A stretch of DNA of 64,000 nt from Butyrivibrio sp. M55 (GTDB lineage Bacteria > Bacillota > Clostridia > Lachnospirales > Lachnospiraceae). The notes under the pieces were generated by a model. That model searched no databases. It was given only the letters and a program-made list of their open reading frames with translations, and was not told the origin of the DNA. The stretch covers positions 1-64,000 of the forward strand of contig NZ_FPCD01000015.1 in the NCBI RefSeq assembly GCF_900116865.1. Reading direction: 5' to 3'. Within the stretch, counting starts at the first letter, position 1, and every line of letters starts with the position of its first letter. Made by a program: the position numbers and the translations under genes. Shown here piece by piece: positions 26,746 through 34,884 of the stretch.

Positions 26746-26784
26746 TAAAAAAAACTGTTCTTTCCCCATATAGGAAAAGAACAG
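26746..26784 (-). terminator. Strong intrinsic terminator
   Basis: Minus strand CTGTTCTTTTCC-TATATG-GGGAAAGAACAG followed by eight T. It ends the operon from 29534 down to 26792. Confidence 0.9.
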
Positions 26785-26791
26785 CTTTAAT

Positions 26792-27178
26792 TTATTTATA
26801 TGATTTTTCAAGATAATCAAGAAACTCATAGTCGTTTGGTTCGTGGTAATAGTGATCGTTCTTATTAAAATACCAATTAATGATCTCCTCTGGAATTTCA
26901 GGAATACTTTTATTGTTTTCATCAGCTTCTACAAGCGTTGTCAGAGTCATATTCAAAGCCTCAAACTGTTCTGTAGAAAGCTTTTCTTTGATCTTTATAT
27001 ATATATCTGCTCCAAGAATGGCAAGAGTCCTATGCGCTTTGCGGTCTGCAAGTTCTTCTTCAGTGTACATATCCCATTTCTTGCCGGCATATGAATAAGT
27101 AATATTCTGAAGGAATGCATCGCATCCTGACTGCTTGTTGACGAACCAGCATTCTCTTGGCGAAAAGTCTCTGCTCAT
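26792..27178 (-). CDS. Hypothetical protein
   Basis: 128 residues, last gene of the 29534-26792 set, starting 2 bp after the preceding stop. It reads MSRDFSPRECWFVNKQSGCD, a helical middle (ADRKAHRTLAILGADIYIKI) and an acidic, aromatic C-terminus. Cytoplasmic; family not recognised. Confidence 0.6.
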   Translation of the reverse strand: MSRDFSPRECWFVNKQSGCDAFLQNITYSYAGKKWDMYTEEELADRKAHRTLAILGADIYIKIKEKLSTEQFEALNMTLTTLVEADENNKSIPEIPEEIINWYFNKNDHYYHEPNDYEFLDYLEKSYK

Positions 27179-27180
27179 AC

Positions 27181-27363
27181 TTAGGCCTCCTCAATAAAAT
27201 TTCCATCAATGTCCTGAGTATAAAGGTACTTATGATCATTAACTTCTAATTCTACATTGGGATATAAGTATTCAGCTCTCTCTTTTGCTTCTTTGAGATT
27301 ATCAGCGTCTACTTCAACATAAGCTCTTGCTTCTACTGCGAAACCTACTACATATTTTGCCAT
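27181..27363 (-). CDS. Small protein of the DpnD/PcfM-like type
   Basis: 60 residues from ATG 27363 (GGGAAAAT upstream). MAKYVVGFAVEARAYVEVDA then DNLKEAKERAEYLYPNVELE has the beta-strand/'V-E-A-x-x-x-E-A' helix plan of DpnD/PcfM-like small proteins, which occur on plasmids and beside DNA-modification genes. It shares this plan with 39896-40084. It is preceded by a terminator-type leader (27376-27440). Confidence 0.5.
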   Translation of the reverse strand: MAKYVVGFAVEARAYVEVDADNLKEAKERAEYLYPNVELEVNDHKYLYTQDIDGNFIEEA

Positions 27364-27375
27364 AATATTTTCCCA

Positions 27376-27440
27376 TATTAAAAAAGACACTCGCCCACGC
27401 ACGGGAGTGTCAGTTAAATGCCCCTGTGCGTGTCGGGCGT
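27376..27440 (-). promoter_or_regulatory. Attenuator between 27464 and 27363 with alternative pairing
   Basis: Minus strand: GACACTC...GAGTGTC (27386-27411) followed by TTTTTT is a terminator stem. The upstream CGCCCGACACGCAC (27426-27439) can pair with GTGCGTGGGCG, which lies in the terminator loop and 3' arm. The two structures exclude each other, as in a terminator/antiterminator switch. Without it the operon would be read through to 26792. Confidence 0.55.
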
Positions 27441-27463
27441 ACCTATTTAATTTTTAATATGGC

Positions 27464-27637
27464 TTATTCGCACCTATCAGCGTTAGCTGTAGATGCGATC
27501 ACCACCTTTCCGTTTGCTTGTGAAAGATTAGTTGCCTTTTCTATGGCATCTGCCAAACGGTTCACACTTTTGATCAGCTCTGGGAGCTGAGACATGGAAA
27601 AACGCTTTCCAATAACAGTCTGATAAAACTCTACCAT
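27464..27637 (-). CDS. Small hypothetical protein (57 residues)
   Basis: ATG 27637 overlaps by one base the TGA of the preceding gene (TGATG), a coupled start, with GGAGGTGG upstream. It reads MVEFYQTVIGKRFSMSQLPE then LIKSVNRLADAIEKATNLSQ, a helical protein. Not recognised. Confidence 0.6.
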   Translation of the reverse strand: MVEFYQTVIGKRFSMSQLPELIKSVNRLADAIEKATNLSQANGKVVIASTANADRCE

Positions 27638-27897
27638 CAAGCCACCTCCTTATCTACAAGAATTGCAAGATCCTTATCGTTCATTGAGAAGAATGCATTA
27701 TCATCTACATAGTAGAATATGTCATCGTCGATAGCCTGTGCTTTTTCTGACACATAGCTGTCATTGGCAATGAGCACGTCTTCAAATGACTGATAGGAAA
27801 CGGTTACATCCCCGTTCTTTGGAGTTGTGATGTATCTGGTATAGTAGATCTTTTTGTCAAACTTAACTGATTGAAAAACAATTTTAGGTATCGCCAT
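27637..27897 (-). CDS. Hypothetical protein
   Basis: 86 residues, ATG 27897 with AAGGAGG upstream. Beta-rich N-terminus (IVFQSVKFDKKIYYTRYIT) and acidic C-terminus (DDDIFYYVDDNAFFSMND). It lies 12 bp after 27910 and is coupled to 27464. Not recognised. Confidence 0.6.
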   Translation of the reverse strand: MAIPKIVFQSVKFDKKIYYTRYITTPKNGDVTVSYQSFEDVLIANDSYVSEKAQAIDDDIFYYVDDNAFFSMNDKDLAILVDKEVA

Positions 27898-27909
27898 GTT
27901 TATTCCTCC

Positions 27910-28392
27910 TTATGCAACATTTGAAAAAATTATATTGTTCTTCTCCTGTGCATATTTTGTGTAGTTATCGAACTCTTCAGAAACAAACTTAGTTCTTAGG
28001 CCCATAAGAATGTCATCTAATGCATCAATATCAAATGAATTCTCTGACAGGCGGATAAGATCAAGTCTTGTCTGTTTCAGAGCATAGGCTTTCTTTACAA
28101 AACGCTTACCTTCTTCATCATTAAAAAACAAAAGATTACCGGATATAACTGAGAGTACGTATTCTTCCTCTATAGGAGCCACGTCCACGATGAGCTCGTC
28201 ATATTGATCTTCCATAGTCTTAATGGATGCAGTAAGCTCGTTGAAAGCACGCTTATAGTTATCAGGTATTTTCCCATCAACTTCTATGGCTACACGGTTT
28301 CTCTCAAGTTTATCTTTAGAAGCCGAAATCTCGGCCTTTAAAGATTTAAGCTGATTGTAACGTGTTTCCAAGTCATCTCTTCCGACTGTCAT
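27910..28392 (-). CDS. Coiled-coil hypothetical protein
   Basis: 160 residues; its start overlaps the stop of 28389-29534 by four bases (ATGA type), so the two are coupled. N-terminal coiled coil (DDLETRYNQLKSLKAEISAS KDK...), central segment with PIEEEYVLSVISG, helical C-terminus. Not recognised; probably a partner of the upstream gene. Confidence 0.6.
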   Translation of the reverse strand: MTVGRDDLETRYNQLKSLKAEISASKDKLERNRVAIEVDGKIPDNYKRAFNELTASIKTMEDQYDELIVDVAPIEEEYVLSVISGNLLFFNDEEGKRFVKKAYALKQTRLDLIRLSENSFDIDALDDILMGLRTKFVSEEFDNYTKYAQEKNNIIFSNVA

Positions 28393-29534
28393 ACGCCAAC
28401 CCTCCTGTCATACGCTTCATAATCTACATATAAGTATCTAGCAACCTTCTCCCGTAAGTCGATCATCTGAGAAAGGTTAAGGTCTCCTGCCATATCATCT
28501 ACGCATTGGTTAAGTGCGAGATAAATATCAATGGCAGATGTGGCAATGAACTGAATATTCTGAGAGATCTTTTTAGGAATCTTGAGCTCTTCTGCCATTG
28601 TTTCAAAGACGCTCTGAGCGTTTACGATACTTATGTTGCCGAGCTCTTCTACTTTATCTTCCGCTTCCTGAAGAGAGACTGCTATATTTGTGAGAACTTC
28701 CTCCCACATCTCAAGGGTATTTCCTACGTCATGGCGAAGTTCAATACGTTTGCCAAGTCGCATTGGAACCCCCTGTACTTCCATGATAGGTGAAGCGGAA
28801 ACGCAACTACTTCCAATGTCAGATGTTGATACAATGAGTCTTGTATTGATATCAGCTGCTGTTAAACCAAATCCAAACTGGGAAAGGGTATTAGCAAACC
28901 CATCTTCCATCATTTTTGCGTTAAGCTTATACTCAACAACAAGCCCTTCATGTGATACACGACCAGCACTGAACTCATACTCAGGGAAAATAGAAGAAAG
29001 TCTATTTTCTGTATGAGAAATTACATCCCACTGCATGAAAGGCTGATATTTTTTTGACTTCATACTTGAGACTTTTCCGTCTCTTATAAGGATCTTGCAA
29101 AGCTCTGCATTAAGTGCAAAGCACTGTGAAAGCCAGAAAGCCTTGATCCTTACAGGAAGTACCTGGATGTCCTGCTTTTCAATAGAATTTTCAATCGCTC
29201 TTCCATAAAGACCTGCTCTTGCCTCGATATCAGGGAATGCAGTATATCTTACGGGATGTACCAGATTCCCAAAAAGGTTGTTAACGTAGAGGGAGAAGTG
29301 ATTCTCATTCTCTATTGTTGCCATTACATCGTCATTGGAAATTGATACTTTGTTGATCTTAAGGACTTCTTCAACATTAGTCTGTAAGTCAAGGCCAAGC
29401 ACCTGACATTCATTGACAGTAGGTGTTACCCACTTATCGGTTGCCTTGATGTGGTCAAGGTACTCTTGGAGGTCTTCTCTTGTATCAAGTAGCTTTTCCT
29501 CGTAATCGTGAAGATAAATCTTTTCCTGTTCCAT
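28389..29534 (-). CDS. Conserved-looking plasmid protein of unknown family
   Basis: 381 residues, ATG 29534 with AGGAGG 8 bases upstream. Predicted cytoplasmic, mixed alpha/beta; segments such as WVTPTVNECQVLGLDLQTN, VRIKAFWLSQCFALNAEL and VSTSDIGSSCVSASPIMEVQ suggest a structured enzyme-like or phage-core-like domain. A loose resemblance to DUF932-type plasmid proteins was considered but not established. It is the first gene under leader c and heads a run of seven small genes. Confidence 0.6.
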   Translation of the reverse strand: MEQEKIYLHDYEEKLLDTREDLQEYLDHIKATDKWVTPTVNECQVLGLDLQTNVEEVLKINKVSISNDDVMATIENENHFSLYVNNLFGNLVHPVRYTAFPDIEARAGLYGRAIENSIEKQDIQVLPVRIKAFWLSQCFALNAELCKILIRDGKVSSMKSKKYQPFMQWDVISHTENRLSSIFPEYEFSAGRVSHEGLVVEYKLNAKMMEDGFANTLSQFGFGLTAADINTRLIVSTSDIGSSCVSASPIMEVQGVPMRLGKRIELRHDVGNTLEMWEEVLTNIAVSLQEAEDKVEELGNISIVNAQSVFETMAEELKIPKKISQNIQFIATSAIDIYLALNQCVDDMAGDLNLSQMIDLREKVARYLYVDYEAYDRRVGV

Positions 29535-29544
29535 GATTGCATCC

Positions 29545-29806
29545 TCCTAATTTAAAAAGAAACATGCCGAAATACAATGGCGGCGCAAAGCTCGACATTG
29601 TATTACTTTTGTGGCGAGCCCTACCGCCCTACAGCGATGTTTCTTTGGTTTAATAGTGATATATGTAAACGCCGGAATCGGCGGAAAATAAAGAAAATCT
29701 ATATGAAACGTCAAAAAGAGCCATGACAAAATGCCATGACTCTTATGATTTTACTCGTTTTGTTTGACGTTATAGATATTTTACCATTGGAGTAATGATA
29801 AAGCAA
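29545..29806 (-). promoter_or_regulatory. Promoter and attenuator leader, copy c, with second structured module
   Basis: Minus strand: TTGCTT (29801-29806), 17-bp spacer ending TTACTCCAATGG, TAAAAT (29778-29783). Leader: ATAACGTCAAA, then AAGAGTCATGGCATTTTG and TCATGGCTCTTTTT (terminator), GACGTTTCATATAGAT, CCGCCGATTCCGGCG, TTTACATATATCACTAT. The second module (about 29553-29650) starts AAAGAAACA, has TGTCGAGCTTTG and CGCCATTGTATTTCGG, and ends TGTTTCTTTTT, as in leader b. Confidence 0.75.
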
Positions 29807-29874
29807 TATCACTTTATGAACAAACAAAATCTCTACTTCTAAAGAGCGGTGTTAAGTTGGCGTTGAATAAAAAG

Positions 29875-31365
29875 TTAGGCAACCGCAACATCCTGAATCA
29901 ATATACCATTTATATATTTGTATAGAGCGTTTTTAACTATGCTCTTTATGAATGAGGCAATAGCCTGTGTTACGCCGTTTGCGACCTGTTGCTGACGATC
30001 ATTTAAAGAACCATAAAATTTAAAGTTTTTATCAAGCCCCATTATTGCAGCAGCTTCTGAAACAGAAAGGATCCTGTTACCGCTTGGTGGCATAAGATTG
30101 ATTTTTCTCCAATTGTTTATCGTAACGGATGGTTCATCAGCAGAAAGCCTTCTATAAACATCTGAATGTCTGTCAAGGTCTTTCATTTCTTTTATATCCT
30201 TATAATTATGCCCCGGACGGACTTGAGCCATCTTTTTTACGGTTTCAGCAGAAGCCTTGGTGATATCTTCATAATTAAACCAGTCAGGAGTTACTTTTTT
30301 CAGGGCGTCTCCAGCGGTCTTATGAAGCGCAAGTTCTACGTCAGGGATAATTACTTTCCCCATTGCCTTAATAGAGCCGATCAAGACCATTCTCTCTCTC
30401 TTTGAATATCCTCCAACCTTAACATCATTTACTACTGAGTAGGTAATGTTATAGTCAGTTGATAACTCAGAAAAGACTTTCTCAAGATGTTTGCCTTTTT
30501 CTTTAGTGATGAACTGTTTGACATTTTCTATAACGAACATTATAGGCTTTTTTGCTTTAACAACTCTTATATAGTCATCAATTAAGAGTCTCTTTTTGAT
30601 ATCCTGTTCGGTGTTGCCAGCCCTATTACTGTTGCTATATCCTTGGCAGCATGGCCCGCCTATTATGAGGTCTGCTTCAGGTACATCTTCCGTATCCAAA
30701 TCTCTCATATCCATACAGATTATATGATCTCCGATATTTTTTTTGTAAGTTAAACAAGCTGACTTATTAAAGTCGATAGCAAATTTTATATCAAAGGAAT
30801 CATCCTTCTTGAATGGATAATCAAGAAGCCCGGCGCCGCTAAAGAGAGACACTGTGTCAAAGATATAAGAGATGTCATCTATAACTTTATCAGAGAAAAA
30901 ACCTGATGCAGTTAGCATCTCAGAAAGAGCTTCATGGTTCTTTGTAAGGATTTCCTTGTCGATTGAAAAAGTAGTCTTATCTGCCTTATCCAAAAGGTCT
31001 GTAAGTTCTACATCTGTCATGGTATCGACATTTACGTTGGTTTTGATAATATGGACGATAATCTTATTGTCGCTTATCTCAACTTCCATATACCTTGCCA
31101 TTGACATAGCTTCTCTTATTTCTTCGTTTCTAAGGTCTACAAGAGGTTTCTGCTCTGCACCCTTTTTTGAAAATTTATACTTACCGTTTTTATCTGGTAT
31201 AATGTGGACTTCTGAAGCCTTGCTGTCAATTACATATCTGTAATGATCTCCGGCATGGAAGTGGTCATTCTCCTTAAACGAAAAAGTGAGTCCTCTTTTT
31301 GAATATTTAATCTTCACTCTAATTTTTCCTTTCTCATTTGCTGCATCAATAATGTTGATCTGCAA
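29875..31365 (-). CDS. C5-cytosine DNA methyltransferase
   Basis: 496 residues. Residues about 165-480 are the Dcm/M.HhaI-type catalytic domain: VSLFSGAGLLDYPF (motif I, SAM binding), ADLIIGGPCCQGYSNS (motif IV, catalytic C240, with the usual PPC changed to PCC), FVIENVKQF (motif VI, ENV), GGYSKRERMVLIG (motif VIII) and VANGVTQAIASFI (motif X). The first 160 residues are an extra domain not found in standard enzymes, with NDHFHAGDHYRYVIDSKASE. No restriction endonuclease is adjacent, so it is probably an orphan methyltransferase protecting or marking the plasmid. It follows 31380-31799 by 14 bp. Confidence 0.92.
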   Translation of the reverse strand: MQINIIDAANEKGKIRVKIKYSKRGLTFSFKENDHFHAGDHYRYVIDSKASEVHIIPDKNGKYKFSKKGAEQKPLVDLRNEEIREAMSMARYMEVEISDNKIIVHIIKTNVNVDTMTDVELTDLLDKADKTTFSIDKEILTKNHEALSEMLTASGFFSDKVIDDISYIFDTVSLFSGAGLLDYPFKKDDSFDIKFAIDFNKSACLTYKKNIGDHIICMDMRDLDTEDVPEADLIIGGPCCQGYSNSNRAGNTEQDIKKRLLIDDYIRVVKAKKPIMFVIENVKQFITKEKGKHLEKVFSELSTDYNITYSVVNDVKVGGYSKRERMVLIGSIKAMGKVIIPDVELALHKTAGDALKKVTPDWFNYEDITKASAETVKKMAQVRPGHNYKDIKEMKDLDRHSDVYRRLSADEPSVTINNWRKINLMPPSGNRILSVSEAAAIMGLDKNFKFYGSLNDRQQQVANGVTQAIASFIKSIVKNALYKYINGILIQDVAVA

Positions 31366-31379
31366 AATTTCATAAATTC

Positions 31380-31799
31380 TCAGATTGCTTTGTATTCATA
31401 AAAACAACCTGCATATTTAGCAAAGCCCCCGAAAGGTTTGTAGCGCCCGTTTGTGCAGTCTATCTCTCGCGTTGACATATTCCCTCTATGAGCTTTTTTC
31501 TTGTCATCTGAAAATATGACTTTATCATATGAAAAATCAGGAACATATTCGCCGGTTGTTTTATTGAGCTTATAGGTAAGATCTGCGTCTTTACAGTAAT
31601 CCTTTATGATTACGACCTTATACCAACTCTTTGGAACATCGGTGTTATAGCCTTGTGTTTTGCTTTCGATGATAACTCTTTTCCCGATATAGTTCTTAAG
31701 CTTCTGGAAAGGGATTATTTTTCCTACATGGGACTTATCTACGAAAGTAAGACGTGCATTTTCTGAAAGAAAATCGTTTATGGTTATCTGTCCTATCAT
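31380..31799 (-). CDS. Hypothetical protein preceding the methyltransferase
   Basis: 139 residues, ATG 31799 with AAAGGAAC upstream. It reads MIGQITINDFLSENARLTFV, then a basic beta-rich middle (IGKRVIIESKTQG, WYKVVIIKDY) and an aromatic C-terminus with GRYKPFGGFAKYAGCFYEY. The opening and position suggest a DNA-modification accessory protein (inference). First gene under leader d. Confidence 0.55.
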   Translation of the reverse strand: MIGQITINDFLSENARLTFVDKSHVGKIIPFQKLKNYIGKRVIIESKTQGYNTDVPKSWYKVVIIKDYCKDADLTYKLNKTTGEYVPDFSYDKVIFSDDKKKAHRGNMSTREIDCTNGRYKPFGGFAKYAGCFYEYKAI

Positions 31800-31800
31800 A

Positions 31801-31998
31801 CCTGTTCCTTTCTTTGGCTACCCGTAATGGGAATCAAATCTTTGTTTATAGTTATCTATGTTAACGCCCTATTGGACGGGAATTTTTAAAGCTTCATACA
31901 ACAAAAAACGAGCCAAAGCACTAGGCTTTAACTCGTTTGTTTTCACATATATAATTTTACGTTATGTCTATTTTACCATAAGTGTAGTTTGTGAACAA
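31801..31998 (-). promoter_or_regulatory. Promoter and attenuator leader, copy d (methyltransferase operon)
   Basis: Minus strand: TTGTTC (31993-31998), 17-bp spacer ending CTACACTTATGG, TAAAAT (31970-31975), ATAACGTAAAA. The terminator stem differs (ACGAGTTAAAGCC...GGCTCGTTTTTTG) but pairs in the same place. Then CCCGTCCAATAGGGCG and TTAACATAGATAACTATAAA. The stem change keeps pairing, which argues for a selected structure. Confidence 0.7.
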
Positions 31999-32490
31999 CT
32001 AAAAATTCTCGTATTGAAGGCTGAACTGACCATAAGTATTATTGCTATGCTCTGTTTCATCTTCCGCGTAAATCAAAGCGGTGAGATTTAACTTTGTTAC
32101 GTTGCAAGCTTCGCTGAAGGTCTTTCCAGTACTTATCACGTTGTCGAGAAAGAAAAACTTTCCTGATATTTTAATATCTTCTGATAAGTAAAGCCCTGCA
32201 TCACTTCTTTTTCCTTGCTTTTTAAGATTATACAACATATCCCGTGGTCTGCATTTTAGGATATCTAGGATCTTTGCTCCTGTTATTTTTGCTACAAGTT
32301 CTGCGATTTTCAAAGTATAATCGGCATATCCGTAGTGCTGTGGTGCAGGAATAATGATGCATGACTCATTAATGATATTAAGGCTTAAGAAGTATTCTGT
32401 CATAGTCAGGATCGCATCTTTGTTTGAAAAAGTATTCTTAACATCATGACATATTTCCCTAACTCCTTTTGTATTATAGTAACTGTTCAT
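31999..32490 (-). CDS. Phosphoribosyltransferase-like protein
   Basis: 163 residues. Rossmann-type PRTase features: CIIIPAPQHYGYADYTLKIA (loop I region) and KISGKFFFLDNVISTGKTFSEA (about 108-129), the PRPP-binding motif, with the usual DD replaced by DN. It resembles plasmid/phage ComF- or Hpt-like PRTases. It could salvage a nucleobase or bind PRPP in regulation. It lies 15 bp after the NAD-dependent ligase gene, so is probably co-transcribed with it. Confidence 0.7.
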   Translation of the reverse strand: MNSYYNTKGVREICHDVKNTFSNKDAILTMTEYFLSLNIINESCIIIPAPQHYGYADYTLKIAELVAKITGAKILDILKCRPRDMLYNLKKQGKRSDAGLYLSEDIKISGKFFFLDNVISTGKTFSEACNVTKLNLTALIYAEDETEHSNNTYGQFSLQYENF

Positions 32491-32505
32491 TTTTCTCCTT
32501 AGAGA

Positions 32506-34704
32506 TTACTTTCCAAAGCGTGAAATAAACTCCTCCTCTGAAATGATGGGGATATTCAGCTCCTTGGCCTTGGCGTTTTTTCCGGAAGTGGAGGCTATGT
32601 CATTGTTTACAAGGAATGATGTCTTTGCAGACACGGAGCCTGCAACCTTGCCGCCTCTTGCTTCAACTGATGCCTTGAATTCAGCTCTGTTCTTATACTC
32701 ATATACAGAACCGGTGATAACAAAGGTAAGCCCGTCAAGGCTGTTATCAGAAGACTCTGTCTTAGGTTCTGGGAAATTCAGCTCATTTATAAGTGATACA
32801 AAATCTTCGTACTTTTCACGATGAGCTGTGATCTCATCAACCCAGTTGATAATGTTCTGAGCCTTTTCATTACCAATACCATCAATCTCACACAGTTTTT
32901 TGTATTCTGTTTCATAAACTCCTTCAAAATAAGCTGCATCATCACGGGAATAATCATCATCGTAATTTCCTGCAAACGAGTCTACAAATGCTTTGAAAGC
33001 ATCAATATCGTCATTCCAAAGCTTTGACAGTTTTTTCGAAAGGTCATTTCCAAGAAGGGGAACATTGAGGCTATAAAGGAATTTCTGTAAAGTGGTGTTC
33101 TTTGACTGTTCAATAGCAGCCATGAGGTTTTCCCATTTCTTTTTTCCCCATCCGTCTTTTTGCATGAGAGACAGATAAGCCTTATATCCTGGCTCTGATT
33201 CATTTCTTAAAGGATTGTTCTTAAACGCTTTCCAAGCCTTTGCAAGTTCGTAAAAACTAGATGGGGACGAATTAACCAATCCTTCATTTATCAGATCTTC
33301 AATCTGGCTTTCGCCCAAGCCCTTAATAAATAATCCATCCTTTGAAAAAGTATTCATTAGTTTTCCAATCTGTTGAGCTGCACAGTCTGGATTGTCGCAG
33401 TGAAGCGTTTCAATACCGTTACAATTCTCAATCCTTGTTGGCTTTCCACAAACAGGGCATACAGAAGGAATTTCTATATCCTCTTCTTTTCCAGTCATGG
33501 AAGTATATGAGGCCACCTGTGGGATTATCATATTTGCAAGATATACTTGTACTTTACTTCCAATTGCAAGAGGGCCTTTTACATTCATCCCTGTAACTGG
33601 CATATTCTTCATGATCGAAAGGTTGTGCAGCGAAGCTCTTGTAACATTAGAACCAAGACCAAGTCGAACATCATCAAAGATTACAACAGGAGTGATGAGT
33701 CCTGTCTTACCTACGCTCCACTCAATATCACGGATTGTGGTTTCTGCGGTTTCATCTGACCATTTTAAGGCAATTGAATGTCTGAAATGATGTCCTGTGG
33801 CTCCAAGATTCATCCCAAATACCATATCGTTATATGAAATAACTAGGCCGTCTGTAGGATAATCAAGGGTTTTAATAGCATCCTTCCACTCTTCAATCTT
33901 TGCAAGGATATCCATTGAGTCGGTGCATTCGTACTCAACTACTGCAAATCCAAGATGCTCAAGGAAATTGAGCCTGTCCTGCATGTACTGTAAGTTGAAT
34001 ACTTCATCACCTATGTTTTCTACATATCCTTCCTCTGGAATTGGATTAACAAGCTCAAAAGCAATGAAGTTAATCTCACGCTTTTTAGACTCATTGGCAT
34101 CCAGCATCTGAATGGTTGCAGATGCAAGGTTGCGAGGGTTTTCATAAATACCACCTGAGAGAGCATTTACACGCTCAAACTCGGTGGTCTTCATTACTGC
34201 TTCGCCTCTTACAACGAGATGACCTTTATATGCAATCTCTGTAGGAAGCCCTTTGAAGTACATAGCATTGTGAGTAATGTCGCTTCCTACTTTCCCGTCT
34301 CCTCTTGTAGCAGCCTGTACAAGCTTACCATCATCATAGGTTGCACAGACGGTAAGACCGTCATTCTTCCAAGTAACGATAGCGTTGTCTCTGCCGTTTA
34401 TAAGCCACTTAATAAGGTCTTCTCTGTCTTTGTATTTTACCTTATCAAGTGAAAGTGCAGGAAATTCGTGAGTTACTTTCTTAAGTGCTGATACAACCTC
34501 AGCTCCAACCTTATCAGTAGGACTGATATCATACTTAAAGCCATTCTTTTCTTCGAGAGCTACAAGCTTTTCAAGCTTCTTATCATATTCAAGATCACTC
34601 ATAAGAGTGATCCCTGAGTTACGATATGCTTTATTAGCTTCTGCAAGCTCCTGTGTGAGTGTTGTCTGTGCTGAATCATCAGCTGCATAAGTTTTTATTG
34701 TCAT
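32506..34704 (-). CDS. ligA: NAD-dependent DNA ligase
   Basis: 732 residues with the full LigA layout: adenylation domain with catalytic K113 in TWKNDGLTV (KxDG) and ATRGDGKVGSDITHN, VVRGEAVM, NPRNLASATI; OB fold (VGKTGLITPVVIFDDV); four-Cys zinc finger (CPVCGKP ... CDNPDC); HhH region; C-terminal BRCT domain (LDGLTFVITGSVYEYKNRAE). It seals nicks using NAD+. It is slightly longer than chromosomal LigA (about 670). As the chromosome must encode its own ligase, this is an accessory copy. ATG 34704 has TGGAGGAGA upstream; leader e precedes it. Confidence 0.95.
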   Translation of the reverse strand: MTIKTYAADDSAQTTLTQELAEANKAYRNSGITLMSDLEYDKKLEKLVALEEKNGFKYDISPTDKVGAEVVSALKKVTHEFPALSLDKVKYKDREDLIKWLINGRDNAIVTWKNDGLTVCATYDDGKLVQAATRGDGKVGSDITHNAMYFKGLPTEIAYKGHLVVRGEAVMKTTEFERVNALSGGIYENPRNLASATIQMLDANESKKREINFIAFELVNPIPEEGYVENIGDEVFNLQYMQDRLNFLEHLGFAVVEYECTDSMDILAKIEEWKDAIKTLDYPTDGLVISYNDMVFGMNLGATGHHFRHSIALKWSDETAETTIRDIEWSVGKTGLITPVVIFDDVRLGLGSNVTRASLHNLSIMKNMPVTGMNVKGPLAIGSKVQVYLANMIIPQVASYTSMTGKEEDIEIPSVCPVCGKPTRIENCNGIETLHCDNPDCAAQQIGKLMNTFSKDGLFIKGLGESQIEDLINEGLVNSSPSSFYELAKAWKAFKNNPLRNESEPGYKAYLSLMQKDGWGKKKWENLMAAIEQSKNTTLQKFLYSLNVPLLGNDLSKKLSKLWNDDIDAFKAFVDSFAGNYDDDYSRDDAAYFEGVYETEYKKLCEIDGIGNEKAQNIINWVDEITAHREKYEDFVSLINELNFPEPKTESSDNSLDGLTFVITGSVYEYKNRAEFKASVEARGGKVAGSVSAKTSFLVNNDIASTSGKNAKAKELNIPIISEEEFISRFGK

Positions 34705-34711
34705 TATTTCT

Positions 34712-34882
34712 CCTCCATTTTGTTTTTAATTATCTATGTAATCGCCCATAGGACGTAACTTAGGGAAATCTATATAAAAACGTCAAAAAAAGAGCCACAG
34801 CTTTTTGCTATGACTCTTTAATGATTTTACTATATGTATTTGACGTTGTTATAATTTTACTATGAGTAGAATTATTTTACAA
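34712..34882 (-). promoter_or_regulatory. Promoter and attenuator leader, copy e (ligase operon)
   Basis: Minus strand: TTGTAA (34877-34882), 17-bp spacer ending TCTACTCATAG, TAAAAT (34854-34859), AACAACGTCAAA, then AAAGAGTCATAGC...GCTGTGGCTCTTTTTTT (terminator), GACGTTTTTATATAGAT, ACGTCCTATGGGCG, ATTACATAGATAATTAAAA. Stem positions show compensating changes (ATAGC/GCTGT) compared with leader c. Confidence 0.75.
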
Positions 34883-34884
34883 TA

